Part shown: positions 9,720 to 18,450 of the stretch, piece after piece
Position numbering within the stretch: the first letter of the stretch is position 1
Layout: each line of letters opens with the position of its first letter
NCBI GenBank assembly: GCA_034522175.1
Contig: JAXHLQ010000001.1
Coordinates: forward strand, 3,844,001-3,908,000
DNA length: 64,000 bases
Direction: 5' to 3'
Source of the DNA: JAIPDZ01 sp034522175
GTDB lineage: Bacteria > Desulfobacterota > DSM-4660 > Desulfatiglandales > Desulfatiglandaceae
Notes under the pieces: generated by a model
What the model was told of the DNA's origin: nothing
What the model saw: only the letters and a program-made list of their open reading frames with translations
Database searches by the model: none
Made by a program: the position numbers and the translations under genes

Positions 9720-10964
9720 CTACGTCTCTCGTGCCGCGGACCGGCCGGCGAGCCAACCCGTGGAGAATGCGGCCTGGAGATTGTACCCGCCGGTATCCGC
9801 CTGAATATCAAGAAGTTCCCCTGCCATGAAGAGTCCGCGGATCCGTCGGGATGCCATGGTTCGGGGATCGATTTCCTTTGTGTCGACGCCGCCGGCGGTG
9901 ATGATGGCCTCGTTTATGGGCCGGTGGCCTGTTACGTCGAGTCGAAAATCCTTGAGCCACATCCTCAAGCATTTGCGTTCATCTGCAGTGATCTCACTGA
10001 CCCGGCGATGGGCAGGGATGTTTATCATGTCAAGACAAACCGGGATCAATGGGCGCGGCAGCAGGCCGCGCAGGAATGAGGATACCGGCTCCTTACCCCG
10101 TTTTGAGATGTCCCGGAGGAGTCTTGCATCCAGCTTCCCTGGATCAAGGGCGGGTTTGAGATCCACGGAAAGCGTTATGCCTTGCCCGGCTCTAATGAGA
10201 TCCACCGCCTCCCCGCTGAGGGCGAGCGTGACAGGACCATCGACGCCGAACGGGGTAAACAGCATCTCACCGAATGCCTCGGCGTGCTGTTTTCCCTTCA
10301 CCATCATGCGAAGATGGATGTTGCGCAGGTTCAATCCCCCCAGTCGTTCAGCCGTATGGCCGGCGGTTTCCAGCGGGACGAGGGCGGGCCGTATGGGCAC
10401 GATGGGATGCCCCGCTCTTTCGGCCAGCCGGTACCCATCGCCTGTGGAACCGGTTGCCGGGTATGATGCGCCGCCGGTGGTCAGGATGACGGCATCACAG
10501 AGGACCCTTGTGGCCCCCGTGATCACACCGGTTACGGCGCCGTCATGGATGAGGATGTCGTCCACGGGAGAAGATGAGTGGATCTTTGCGCCGTTGTGCT
10601 TGATCCAGCGGACCAGTGCGTCCCGGACATCAGTGGCCTTTCCGGTCGCAGGAAATACGCGGCCGCCCCTTTCCGTTACCAGTTCGAGACCGCGTTCCTG
10701 AAAAAAACGGGTGAGGTCAGGGGTGAAAAACCGGCCGAAGGCCTGCCTGAGGAAATCGCCGTTTGCGCCGAAGTGGGTGATAAAGTCATGTAACGGGGCC
10801 GCATTGGTGATGTTGCAGCGTCCCTTGCCGGTAATGGAGAGTTTGCGACCCGGACGGGGCATTTTTTCGAAGAGGTGCGCATGGATGCCCCTTTGCGCCA
10901 CCTGTCCCGCCGCCATAAGGCCGGCCGGACCGCCGCCGACGATTATGACCTTTCTATTCGCCAT
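9720..10964 (-). CDS. HI0933/YhiN (BaiN)-family NAD(P)/FAD-dependent flavoprotein
   Basis: A 414-residue protein with the Rossmann FAD motif VIIVGGGPAGLMAAG at the N-terminus, followed by the family signature FEKMPRPGRKLSITGKGRCNITN, a TTGGASYPATGSTGDGY segment and a C-terminal GGVDTKEIDPRTMASRRIRGLFMAGELLDIQADTGGYNLQ block that closes the FAD site. Length is normal for the HI0933 family. Members reduce unsaturated bonds (BaiN in bile acid metabolism) but most have unknown substrates. It is the first gene of a tight minus-strand cluster with the AsmA-like, DUF1318 and TolB/TPR genes; the link may be only transcriptional. Confidence 0.88.
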   Translation of the reverse strand: MANRKVIIVGGGPAGLMAAGQVAQRGIHAHLFEKMPRPGRKLSITGKGRCNITNAAPLHDFITHFGANGDFLRQAFGRFFTPDLTRFFQERGLELVTERGGRVFPATGKATDVRDALVRWIKHNGAKIHSSSPVDDILIHDGAVTGVITGATRVLCDAVILTTGGASYPATGSTGDGYRLAERAGHPIVPIRPALVPLETAGHTAERLGGLNLRNIHLRMMVKGKQHAEAFGEMLFTPFGVDGPVTLALSGEAVDLIRAGQGITLSVDLKPALDPGKLDARLLRDISKRGKEPVSSFLRGLLPRPLIPVCLDMINIPAHRRVSEITADERKCLRMWLKDFRLDVTGHRPINEAIITAGGVDTKEIDPRTMASRRIRGLFMAGELLDIQADTGGYNLQAAFSTGWLAGRSAARET

Positions 10965-11488
10965 AAAACGTGAAGGTTAAAGGGCACCTGCTAATGCCGC
11001 GTCTCATAAGTTCTGTCCTCGATAATGGCAAGATGTCATTTCCAGAAAATGGTTACTATTTAACCCACTGCAAACAGACAGAGACGCGGAAGATCCAAAT
11101 CTCAAGCACCAAATTTCAAATAAATCCCAATGACCAAATAGCAAAGTCTAAGATGAAAGATATCCCTGTTTGGGCCGGAGCATTACCCGTGGGAATATCG
11201 TAAAGCGCCCGGCATCGCTGAATTGATTTTTCCCAGATCCATATCAAGGGTGTGGCGCCAATCCTTTGCACGCGTCGTTTCGGATTTTGATCCCGCGATT
11301 GCGCGGGATTGGAATTTGAATATTGTGATTTCATCGAACCCACCATTTGCGGTGCTGTTAAATTGCCAAAATGAGGGACAAAATTTATGAGACGGCGCAC
11401 TAAGCTGTTACAGCCTTAAACGTGTGGATATGGGGGAGACCGGGGTTTTTGGTGTTGCCGGATAAGGCGCTCAGGCAGTTGGTATCGA
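10965..11488. other. Intergenic region occupied mainly by a MITE
   Basis: No gene is supported here. Short ORFs on both strands lie inside a 405-bp element bounded by inverted repeats (separate entry). Outside the element only ~30 bp upstream and ~85 bp downstream remain, and I see no convincing promoter or terminator in them. Confidence 0.6.
10995..11399. mobile_element. IS5-type MITE (non-autonomous element)
   Basis: The ends are imperfect inverted repeats of about 38 bp: the left end begins TGCCGCGTCTCATAAG and the right end, reverse-complemented, begins TGCGCCGTCTCATAAA. Around 27 of 37 compared positions match, including the inner GTCCTC/GTCCCTC and TTGCCA parts. A 4-bp direct repeat CTAA flanks the element (10991-10994 and 11400-11403). 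CTAA fits the YTAR target of IS5-family transposases. The 405-bp interior has no transposase ORF, so it would need a transposase supplied elsewhere. Inside are an A+T-rich stretch near 11095-11150 and a perfect 8-bp stem (ATCCCGCG, loop ATTG) near 11290. Confidence 0.72.
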
Positions 11489-12082
11489 TCAATGGGGTTT
11501 CAAGTCAATGACGGGGAGGGCTTCCACCTGGCGCTTATCGATTTTCAGTCGTATGTCGCCTTCCTCGTAACGGTCGATCTGGTTTACGGGGATGGATATA
11601 TCCTTTTTGCCCCATAGATGGCCTTCCCGCAGTATCAGGTGGGTGATGCGTCCTGCCTTCTGTTCCACGAGAAACTCATCGACCTGTCCCACATGCCCAT
11701 CCGTAGCAAACACCTTTTCGCCTTTTCTGACCACGATTCCTCCGGCGGGAACCGCTTCGCGCTCGACGAATACGGACGCGGGTGTCCCCATATCCCATCC
11801 CTCCATCTCCGCCATGTAGAGGGTGATATTGGAGGGGATGTATTCTTCCTGAATGAACGGTTTCATCTTTTTGAACCGTTCCTTGTTAATGGAAAGGGAG
11901 ATGGTTTCAGGAGAACTCTTCTCGATCAGGTGTTCCGATACGAGCCGCAAGGTGTTTTGAACGTCGTTTTCTTTGACCACGAGGTACGTGACCTTCTGGG
12001 TTTTGGGATTCAGGATGACGTTTTCGAGGCGGCCGATGCGGCCATCTGTGCATTCAACGTGAGATTTGAGTCGTATATCCAA
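11489..12082 (-). CDS. PRC-barrel domain protein
   Basis: About 197 residues with two PRC-barrel-like halves: residues ~1-80 (DIRLKSHVECTDGRIGRLEN, QKVTYLVVKE) and ~110-197 (KGEKVFATDGHVGQVDEFLV, ITHLILREGHLWGKKDISIP). The start chosen is TTG at 12082, because a GGAGG sits 7 nt upstream and the barrel begins directly there; a longer frame upstream lacks such a site. PRC barrels mediate binding in ribosome maturation, photosynthetic and sporulation proteins; free two-barrel proteins of this kind have no settled function. It is transcribed divergently from rpiB and stands alone. Confidence 0.72.
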   Translation of the reverse strand: MDIRLKSHVECTDGRIGRLENVILNPKTQKVTYLVVKENDVQNTLRLVSEHLIEKSSPETISLSINKERFKKMKPFIQEEYIPSNITLYMAEMEGWDMGTPASVFVEREAVPAGGIVVRKGEKVFATDGHVGQVDEFLVEQKAGRITHLILREGHLWGKKDISIPVNQIDRYEEGDIRLKIDKRQVEALPVIDLKPH

Positions 12083-12281
12083 TCTGTTACCTCCACGATT
12101 TCGTATTTTACAAAAAAGTATGTTCGAAAACGACATGCCTGTCAAGGATAAATGCCCCGGCCACGCCATGTGTCCGGTGATTGATTTTTCTGGTCACCCC
12201 GAGCGGACCCTGTTATGATGACGATGGGTGTCGGTATCCATATGGCAAGCCGGGATTTTATCCTGAGGCAGTGAGGAATCC

Positions 12282-13007
12282 ATGAAAATAGGCATTGGCA
12301 GCGACCACGCGGGGTTTTATCTCAAAAGCGTCCTTAAGACCTTCCTGGAAAAAATGGGACATCAGGTACGGGATTTCGGCACGGATTCAGATGAATCCGT
12401 GGATTACCCGCGCTTCATTCGACCGGTGGCCGATGCGGTTCAAAAGGGAGACGTGGTGCGGGGGATTGTGCTGGGCGGTTCGGGTAACGGAGAGGCCATG
12501 GCGGCCAATCGTGTCCCGGGCATTCGGTGTGCATTATGCTGGAACGTGGAATCCGCGCGTCTCGCGAGGGCCCACAATGATGCCAACATGCTCTCGCTGG
12601 GCGCGAGACTAATTACGGAAAAAGACGCCCTGGACATGGTGCGGATATGGATTGAAACGCCGTTCGAGGCGGGCCGGCATCTGCGCCGTATCAAGCAGAT
12701 CGATGCGGGTCGCTCTGATGGGAGAATCGACGCTCAACCGCAGAAACCCAAAGCGGAGGCGCCGCCGGGAACGGAAGCATCCTGGGATATATTGATCGCC
12801 TTTCGATACATCGTTTACATCGAGGGGGACAACCGGATCGAGTTTCAGATCGACCCCGGTCTCAAAAGCCCTTCCACAATCCATTTTCCCTCCCGGGAAC
12901 GCTGGGATACGGAGTTGCCCGCCTGGGCGCGGGGGCGCCGGGATGAGATTATGGAGCGTGTCCGGAGCAAGTGCGGGCATCTGACCTACGAGATGAACGA
13001 ATACTGA
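12282..13007 (+). CDS. rpiB: RpiB/LacAB-family sugar-phosphate isomerase with C-terminal extension
   Basis: The first ~140 residues are ribose-5-phosphate isomerase B: IGSDHAGF at the N-terminus, GGSGNGEAMAANRVPGIRC at residues 65-83 and RAHNDANMLSLGAR near 96-109. The anion-hole motif with Glu71 instead of Cys matches the actinobacterial-type enzyme, where Glu acts as base. RpiB interconverts ribose-5-phosphate and ribulose-5-phosphate. The protein is 241 residues, about 90 longer than usual. The extra part (from ASWDILIAFRYIVYIEG to the end) is preceded by a Pro/Ala/Lys linker and looks like a separate small domain that I do not recognise. A gene follows convergently within 15 nt. Confidence 0.87.
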   Translation: MKIGIGSDHAGFYLKSVLKTFLEKMGHQVRDFGTDSDESVDYPRFIRPVADAVQKGDVVRGIVLGGSGNGEAMAANRVPGIRCALCWNVESARLARAHNDANMLSLGARLITEKDALDMVRIWIETPFEAGRHLRRIKQIDAGRSDGRIDAQPQKPKAEAPPGTEASWDILIAFRYIVYIEGDNRIEFQIDPGLKSPSTIHFPSRERWDTELPAWARGRRDEIMERVRSKCGHLTYEMNEY

Positions 13008-13019
13008 TTCGTGTAGGGA

Positions 13020-13322
13020 TCAATTTCGATGATTTTTGAAGCCCATGAAGACCCAGCAGATTCCCCAGGTTAATGCCACCGGCGCGATGCCGATATAAAC
13101 AAAGTTGAGCCAGTTGTTCCGCCACGGTTGCAGAAAAAGGGCAATCAGCCCCGGCCAGATCAGAGAGGCGAGAATGATCAATCGCATGCGCCCGGTCATC
13201 CTGGAGGGTTTGGCCGGGTCCTGAGGCAGGTCATCGGATTTCCTGTTCATCATTCTGGGGAGTATGAAAATGACCAGGATAATGGCCACCAGCAGCAGGA
13301 TTTCCGTAAGACCAGACATCAT
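13020..13322 (-). CDS. Small membrane protein, unknown function
   Basis: A 100-residue protein with three likely membrane segments: residues ~5-22 (TEILLLVAIILVIFILPRM), ~47-65 (LIILASLIWPGLIALFL) and ~75-92 (IGIAPVALTWGICWVFMG). A charged linker (RKSDDLPQDPAKPSRMTGR) separates the first from the second. No family recognised. It converges with rpiB, leaving 12 nt between the two stops. Codon use and a sensible membrane topology support a real gene, but function is open. Confidence 0.6.
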   Translation of the reverse strand: MMSGLTEILLLVAIILVIFILPRMMNRKSDDLPQDPAKPSRMTGRMRLIILASLIWPGLIALFLQPWRNNWLNFVYIGIAPVALTWGICWVFMGFKNHRN

Positions 13323-13528
13323 ACGCTCCGGGAAATAGGGGTTTGGACCTTTTCATTCGCTTTGATGCATGGGTCTCTACCAGAAAAGGACCGGTCATGC
13401 AAGGATTAAGGGCCGCCCCGGCATCTGCCGAAGGGTCTGTTCGTCTTTCGAGATGGTGGGGCCTTTTAAAACGATCAAGGTATCCGCGTTGCCGGCGATG
13501 AGACTGAAACGTTCCATGTGAGTCTGCC

Positions 13529-15013
13529 ATGAACGATGAACTGACTTTCTCTGACATTGAAAATACGCTTTATCACCTGAATTATCGGTGGAAACTCCAG
13601 GCCCTTGCCATGTGGAACGGGCGGAAGACCCCGTTTAAGGCCTATGAGATCTACGACGACTTCAACACATTCATTTCGCTGAAGACGCTTTCCCGTATTG
13701 ATACCTTTAACGGAAACGTAAACAAACTCCGCCTGAAGCACGCGCTGATGGATCACTATCTGCAAAGGGCCCTGCTGCCTCATGAGACGGAGATGCGGAC
13801 CTGGATGAGAGGGGCGGCCGCCCATGTCAGGGGCGAGAAAATCTACCTGCACGATGTCATTTCGTGGTGCCAGAAAAGGAGTACCTACGAAACCCGCCAA
13901 GACCTTCAGAAAGAAACGGGGCCACTGGCCAAATTTCTGAAGCCCTTTGCCCTGAATTACTGGGATATCATGCTTCGAACCCTTGAGGACGAATTAGGGT
14001 TTAAGAGTTATATTGAATATGTAACCGATAAGAAGGAAGTCGATTATCAATATTATTACACCGCGTTAAAAGAGACCCTCGCCCAAACGGACCATCTGTA
14101 TTTCGCCTCCATGGAGGAATGGGTACAAAAACGGTTCGGCCGGGGGCTGGCGGAACTGACCCGTTTCGATGCCATTCACCTTTTGAGCCTGGCGCATCTG
14201 GATCGGTTTTTGCCGCAAACCCCCCTGGACGAACTTATTTCTTTTTTTAACATCTGGGGCATCAATTTAGAGAACACGCCCGGGCTGAATCTGATTCTGG
14301 GAAAAGAAGACCAAAAGAGCCATCAGGCCATCTGTTTTGTGCTCGAGATACCCGATGAGGTCTATGTGGTGATGAAACCCGAAGGCGGGTGGATTGACGT
14401 GGAAACCCTCTGGCATGAACTGGGGCACGGACTCTCCGCCGTGTTCACGTCCGCGGAAATTCCCCTGGTGGATCGAGAGATGGCCACCTCTTTCAGCCTG
14501 TCTGAGTCCTTTGCCTTCCTGAACCAGAACATGACCCTGTCCGTCCCTTTTCTGACCGAATTCTTGAATATTGACCGCTCTGTCGCAGAAAGGATCAACT
14601 ACTATAAGGTCCTCAAGGACATGTCTCTTTTCAGGCGGTATGCAGCCAAGTTTTTGACGGAATATGAGGTATTTTCTTCAGGGAACCTGGATGACGGCAC
14701 GATTTATGCCGAAAATATGCGGCGTTATACCGGGTTTTATTATCAGCCGGAGAGTCACCTCCTGGATCTGGTACCGGAGTTGTACAGTCTGGACTACCTG
14801 CTGGGTTGGATAACAGAAACCCTGTTGGCGCATCATCTAAAAGAGGTCGCGGGTGATGAGTGGATGCTCGGCCGCGAGGTGTTTAATGTACTGAAAGACT
14901 GGTGGGGTCAGGGGAATCGGCACAACATCCCCGGTTTTCTGAAGCAAAACAACCTGGAGCCGTTACATATGGGACGGCTCAAACAATACTGGCAGGATAC
15001 CCTCGACGGTTAG
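13529..15013 (+). CDS. M3-like zinc metallopeptidase
   Basis: A 494-residue mostly helical protein. The zinc motif is HELGH in ETLWHELGHGLSAVFTS at about residue 295, followed by DREMATSFSLSESF, where the Glu of REMATS matches the third metal ligand of the PepF/oligoendopeptidase branch (AE-IAST pattern). The C-terminal stretch with GFYYQPESHLLDLVPELYSLDYLLGW carries the Tyr/His-rich substrate-binding region typical of family M3. It is shorter than PepF (~600), and the HELGH-to-Glu spacing is short, so it is a divergent member. No signal peptide, so probably cytoplasmic. The ribosome-binding site is weak. It stands alone between a divergent membrane-protein gene and a two-component pair. Confidence 0.72.
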   Translation: MNDELTFSDIENTLYHLNYRWKLQALAMWNGRKTPFKAYEIYDDFNTFISLKTLSRIDTFNGNVNKLRLKHALMDHYLQRALLPHETEMRTWMRGAAAHVRGEKIYLHDVISWCQKRSTYETRQDLQKETGPLAKFLKPFALNYWDIMLRTLEDELGFKSYIEYVTDKKEVDYQYYYTALKETLAQTDHLYFASMEEWVQKRFGRGLAELTRFDAIHLLSLAHLDRFLPQTPLDELISFFNIWGINLENTPGLNLILGKEDQKSHQAICFVLEIPDEVYVVMKPEGGWIDVETLWHELGHGLSAVFTSAEIPLVDREMATSFSLSESFAFLNQNMTLSVPFLTEFLNIDRSVAERINYYKVLKDMSLFRRYAAKFLTEYEVFSSGNLDDGTIYAENMRRYTGFYYQPESHLLDLVPELYSLDYLLGWITETLLAHHLKEVAGDEWMLGREVFNVLKDWWGQGNRHNIPGFLKQNNLEPLHMGRLKQYWQDTLDG

Positions 15014-15209
15014 GATGCGGACCCTACGCACGCTGTGACCATCTTTAAAGTTGCTTAAAAGAGATCAAATTGACTTATTGGAGTTCCCCGCTTGGACGGG
15101 ATCTACGATAGGCGTGAGCCTCTTATAAGATCCTGACGGATAAATTCCCCCCGAACTTTTTGAGAAGTTACATTTCTTGCGGCGAAAACGGACAAGACTC
15201 GAAAATGGG

Positions 15210-15238
15210 TTGACCGCGATAAAATAAAGGGATACAAT
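15210..15238 (+). promoter_or_regulatory. Sigma-70-type promoter for the two-component pair
   Basis: TTGACC at 15210-15215 and TACAAT at 15233-15238 are separated by 17 nt. Each box matches five of six consensus bases. It lies about 70 nt upstream of the response regulator start, in an otherwise gene-free stretch of 294 nt. Confidence 0.6.
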
Positions 15239-15307
15239 TATCGCTACTCTCACCAAATATGGGTTTACTTCTCTTGCAACCCCCAACCACAAGAAAAGGA
15301 GCCTGTC

Positions 15308-15802
15308 ATGGAAGAAAAACCGGATATCAGGGTGCTACTCATCGATGATGAAGAGACGTTGCTCGAATATTTGTCCAAACGCCTCTTGAGGGAGGGGTTT
15401 ACGGTCAAGGCCACCTTTTCAGGAGAGGAGGCCGTTGAAGTGGCCGCCGACAGCAACTTCGACGTGGCGGTAGTGGATCTCAAGATGCCGGGTATGGACG
15501 GCGTGGAGACCCAGAAGAAACTCAAACAGATGCAGCCCTTCCTGCAAAGTATCGTCCTGACGGGGCACGGTGCCATTGATACGGCGCTGGAGAGCGGTCG
15601 CCAGGATGCCTACAAATATCTGCTCAAACCCATCGAATACGAGAATCTTGTGGATACCATAAAAGAGGCCTACGAAAAAAAGGCGGAATTGCAGCAAGCC
15701 CGGTTTCGGGAAGAATTGGAAGAAGTATACCGGTCCGGCAGAGGCGCCAGGGGAATAAAAAAGGCGGTCAACAAGCTGCGCAAGATTTATGGAATCGATT
15801 GA
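15308..15802 (+). CDS. Response regulator (receiver domain, short C-terminal tail)
   Basis: Residues 1-120 form a receiver domain: acidic pair in LLIDDEE, phosphorylation site Asp57 in VAVVDLKMPGMDG, Thr in IVLTGHG and Lys in YLLKPIEYENL. The ~45 residues that follow are a charged helix (EKKAELQQARFREELEEV) with no DNA-binding domain visible, so it probably acts by protein contact or as a phosphorelay partner. The stop lies 14 nt inside the histidine kinase gene, so the two are translationally coupled. A strong promoter lies ~70 nt upstream. Confidence 0.88.
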   Translation: MEEKPDIRVLLIDDEETLLEYLSKRLLREGFTVKATFSGEEAVEVAADSNFDVAVVDLKMPGMDGVETQKKLKQMQPFLQSIVLTGHGAIDTALESGRQDAYKYLLKPIEYENLVDTIKEAYEKKAELQQARFREELEEVYRSGRGARGIKKAVNKLRKIYGID

Positions 15803-16913
15803 TCCCAAAGGATATGCCGGCGAAAAGAGAGCGTCGGAATTCCCCGCCATACTCATGTCCATTCTGGAGCACTCAGGGGAAATCATCTTCACGATGAATG
15901 ATAAAGGCGTTATTTTGTCCTTCAGCAGAGGAGGGGAGAAACACCTCGGGTTTGCCAGCCATGACGTCATCGGGCGTATGGCCCAGGATCTTACCCGTGA
16001 TGCCGGTGCCCTGGAGAAAGGCCTTGAATTATGTCGAAAGGAGGGACGCGTGGCGATACCCGGATTTGAATTTCGGACCCGGGGGGGCGGGTACGCGCCC
16101 TTTGACCTGTCGCTTGTCAGAATATCGGATGGTGTACAACAGCGGGACATCGTGCTCGGTATCGGAAAAGAGATGTGTGCCGAAGAAAGCCTTCAGGAAG
16201 ATCTGGTCCGGGTGGACCGGCTGGCGGAACTGGGCCGGGCCACCTCGGGGATTGCCCACGACATCAACAACCCGGTGGCGGTAATCGGTGAAATATCGGG
16301 GTGGATGGAGGCCCTGATTTCCGATGCCGGCGGGTTGAGTCCCGAAGAGAGGGCGGAACTGGTCAAAGCGGTCCAGGATATCAAGAAGCAGACCCGGCGC
16401 TGCAAGGCCATTACCCATCAGGTTTTGAATTTTGCCGGAGATTCCAGGAGTGAAAAGCGAACATTCGATTTGTACGAGGTGTTGAAAAATACGGTTCAAT
16501 TCATGCGCTCTGAGACCATTTTTAGAAACATCGAGATCGTTCTTGATTTGATGGAAGCCCCCCCGACCTTGCAGTCGGATCCCGAGAGGCTTGAACAGGT
16601 ATTTATCAATTTGCTCTCCAATGCCGTATATGCCATTAAGGAAAAGGGTGAGCCCGGGGGCCAAATTCGCATTCAGACATCCATTGAAGGCGATACGGTG
16701 GAGGTGACGGTTTCAGACAACGGCATAGGTATTTCCGAGGCGATGCGCGAAAAAATCTTTGATCTTTTCTATACGACCAAGCCTTCGGGTAAAGGCACCG
16801 GGCTAGGCCTACCCATTTGCCGGAACATCATAAAGAAGTTAGGAGGAGAGATTACATTTCATAGTGAACTGGGTGCGGGAACGTCTTTCCGGGTTCAAAT
16901 TCCGGTTTCCTGA
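15789..16913 (+). CDS. PAS sensor histidine kinase
   Basis: A 374-residue soluble kinase with no membrane segment. A PAS domain occupies about residues 20-130 (ILEHSGEIIFTMNDKGVILSFSRGGEKHLGF). The HisKA phosphoacceptor is His157 in SGIAHDINNP. The catalytic domain shows the N box (FINLLSNAVYAIKEKG), G1 (VSDNGIGI), F box (IFDLFYTTKP) and G2 (GKGTGLGLPI). It overlaps the response regulator gene by 14 nt and is its cognate kinase by position. It senses an unknown cytoplasmic signal through PAS. Confidence 0.9.
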   Translation: MESIDPKGYAGEKRASEFPAILMSILEHSGEIIFTMNDKGVILSFSRGGEKHLGFASHDVIGRMAQDLTRDAGALEKGLELCRKEGRVAIPGFEFRTRGGGYAPFDLSLVRISDGVQQRDIVLGIGKEMCAEESLQEDLVRVDRLAELGRATSGIAHDINNPVAVIGEISGWMEALISDAGGLSPEERAELVKAVQDIKKQTRRCKAITHQVLNFAGDSRSEKRTFDLYEVLKNTVQFMRSETIFRNIEIVLDLMEAPPTLQSDPERLEQVFINLLSNAVYAIKEKGEPGGQIRIQTSIEGDTVEVTVSDNGIGISEAMREKIFDLFYTTKPSGKGTGLGLPICRNIIKKLGGEITFHSELGAGTSFRVQIPVS

Positions 16914-17007
16914 ACCGGGCAGCGCGACCCGAACATAACGTTGTTTCCGTTTCCCATAGGGCTTACAATCGTCTCTGAGTGTTGATTACCTTTTTTGGAG
17001 GTTTCCG

Positions 17008-17583
17008 TTGGCGAGCCGGATAAAAGGGCCACGATATGATTCCCCCCGTGAAGACCAGGGCAGGTCTGTGGAAACGGTCGATACAGGAAAACATTCGGCT
17101 TCTCCGGCTGTGATTACCTTTCTCGGGCTTTTCTGCCTGTGGATTGTTCTCTCAGGTAAACTCGATTTCTTCCACCTCACCCTCGGCCTCATCTCCTGTC
17201 TCATTGTGACCACCATCTCAAAGGACCTACTCTTTCCCCATTCATCCACCCAGGGCCTGTTCCGATCAGCCTTTCGGTTTTCTAAATATATTCCCTGGCT
17301 GGTCTATAAGATATTCATGGCCAATCTGCATGTCCTGGCGCTGACATTTCATCCCCGGATGATGGACCGCATTGACCCGCAGGTGTTCAGATTTCAAAGC
17401 CGATTGAAAAAGGATATGGCCTTAGTCACCTTTGCCAACTCCATTACCCTCACGCCGGGGACCATCACGGTTTATGTGAATATCAACGGGATGTTTACGG
17501 TTCACGCCCTGGACTGGAAGTCGCGAGAGGGGCTGCCGGGTGAGATGGAGAATCGGATCGCGGCGGTGTTTGAAGAGGCATAA
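17008..17583 (+). CDS. mnhE: Na+/H+ antiporter subunit E (MnhE/MrpE)
   Basis: A 191-residue membrane protein opening the antiporter operon. The N-terminal ~30 residues are polar; membrane segments follow (VITFLGLFCLWIVLSGKLDF, LTLGLISCLIVTTIS), then the conserved MnhE core: IPWLVYKIFMANLHVLALTF, and LVTFANSITLTPGTITVYVN. The start is TTG with GGAGG 6 nt upstream. MrpE is required for assembly of Mrp-type cation/proton antiporters. Its stop overlaps the start of subunit F (TAATG). Confidence 0.88.
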   Translation: MASRIKGPRYDSPREDQGRSVETVDTGKHSASPAVITFLGLFCLWIVLSGKLDFFHLTLGLISCLIVTTISKDLLFPHSSTQGLFRSAFRFSKYIPWLVYKIFMANLHVLALTFHPRMMDRIDPQVFRFQSRLKKDMALVTFANSITLTPGTITVYVNINGMFTVHALDWKSREGLPGEMENRIAAVFEEA

Positions 17584-17858
17584 TGGATACGTTTTTCCTG
17601 GGTTGTGCACTCTATCTCAGTTTGCTGATGGTTTTGTCGCTCTACCGTGCCGTTTTCGGCCCCACGGTTCTGGACCGGCTCATCGGTGCCAATGCCATCG
17701 GCAGTAAGACGTCGGTGCTCTTGATCTTCATTGGTCTGATTTATCACCGTGTGGACATGTTCGTAGACATCGCCCTGGCCTATGCCATGCTCAATTTTAT
17801 CGCGGTGCTGGCAGCCTCCCGTTATTTTCAGAAGCGAAAGGGGCTGTTTGGAGAATAA
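17583..17858 (+). CDS. mnhF: Na+/H+ antiporter subunit F (MnhF/MrpF)
   Basis: A 91-residue protein with three membrane segments and the family core YRAVFGPTVLDRLIGANAIGSKTSVLLIFIG and DIALAYAMLNFIAVLAASRY. Length matches MrpF. It starts on the last base of mnhE and is followed by mnhG after 18 nt. Confidence 0.9.
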   Translation: MDTFFLGCALYLSLLMVLSLYRAVFGPTVLDRLIGANAIGSKTSVLLIFIGLIYHRVDMFVDIALAYAMLNFIAVLAASRYFQKRKGLFGE

Positions 17859-17876
17859 GGTCCTTTCTTTGATGTC

Positions 17877-18200
17877 ATGGATATCTTTGTTGCCCTCATC
17901 TTAATATGCGGATTGATTTTTTTTACCGGCGGCGCCCTCGGTATTCTGCGGTTCCCCGATTTCTACTCCAGGCTGCATCCTGCCGGAAAGCTGGACACGG
18001 GCGGTTCGCTGCTCATGCTGGGGGCCCTGGCGATCTTTCATCTCCATGAGTTCACGCTTCAGTCCGTACTGGTAAGCCTGAAAATCGTCTTGATCGTGGT
18101 GTTTATATTCTTGTCGAGTCCCACGGCAATTCATGGGATTGTGGATGCCGGCGTACGGGCGGGACTGAGCCCTTGGAAAAAGGGTGAAAAGAGGAGGTAA
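17877..18200 (+). CDS. mnhG: Na+/H+ antiporter subunit G (MnhG/MrpG)
   Basis: A 107-residue protein with three membrane segments and the PhaG/MnhG pattern GALGILRFPDFYSRLHPAGK and LKIVLIVVFIFLSSPTAIHGI. The Asp and His of RFPDFYSRLHPA are conserved in the family. It is followed by the MbhD-like gene 4 nt downstream of its stop. Confidence 0.9.
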   Translation: MDIFVALILICGLIFFTGGALGILRFPDFYSRLHPAGKLDTGGSLLMLGALAIFHLHEFTLQSVLVSLKIVLIVVFIFLSSPTAIHGIVDAGVRAGLSPWKKGEKRR

Positions 18201-18204
18201 TCTC

Positions 18205-18450
18205 GTGATCTGGCAATTGGATCTCATTATCCTCACCCTGGTGGTTCTCTCCGCCATCGGGGCTGTGGCCGTAAAAGATCTTCTCGGTTCGGCCATCCTT
18301 TTCGGCGCATACAGTTTTATGATGTGTCTCCTCTGGGCCATTATGGGTGCGGTGGATGTGGCATTTACGGAGGCATCTGTGGGCGCAGGCGTCAGCACCG
18401 TATTTTTTGTGGCCGCCGTCTTTCGAACCACGCGGAGGACAAAAGATTGA
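18205..18450 (+). CDS. MbhD-like (DUF4040) antiporter subunit
   Basis: About 81 residues, two to three membrane segments, with the DUF4040 core: IGAVAVKDLLGSAILFGAYSFMMCLLWAIMGAVDVAFTEASVGAGVSTVFF. This unit corresponds to part of the C-terminal region of MrpA and to MbhD of membrane-bound hydrogenases. The start is GTG at 18205, because GAGGAGG lies 7 nt upstream; a longer frame back to 18184 would overlap mnhG and swallow that site. The stop overlaps the next start (TTGA). Confidence 0.82.
   Translation: MIWQLDLIILTLVVLSAIGAVAVKDLLGSAILFGAYSFMMCLLWAIMGAVDVAFTEASVGAGVSTVFFVAAVFRTTRRTKD

Noticed and set aside
9826..10701. A 291-codon plus-strand frame antisense to the flavoprotein
   Set aside because: Arg/Ser/Pro-rich shadow of a motif-confirmed gene.
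11116..11400. 94-codon minus-strand frame in the MITE
   Set aside because: It begins in one terminal repeat and spans non-coding interior sequence; no homology to transposases by eye.
15065..15292. 75-codon minus-strand frame upstream of the response regulator
   Set aside because: It runs through the sigma-70 promoter and lacks a ribosome site or recognisable protein character.
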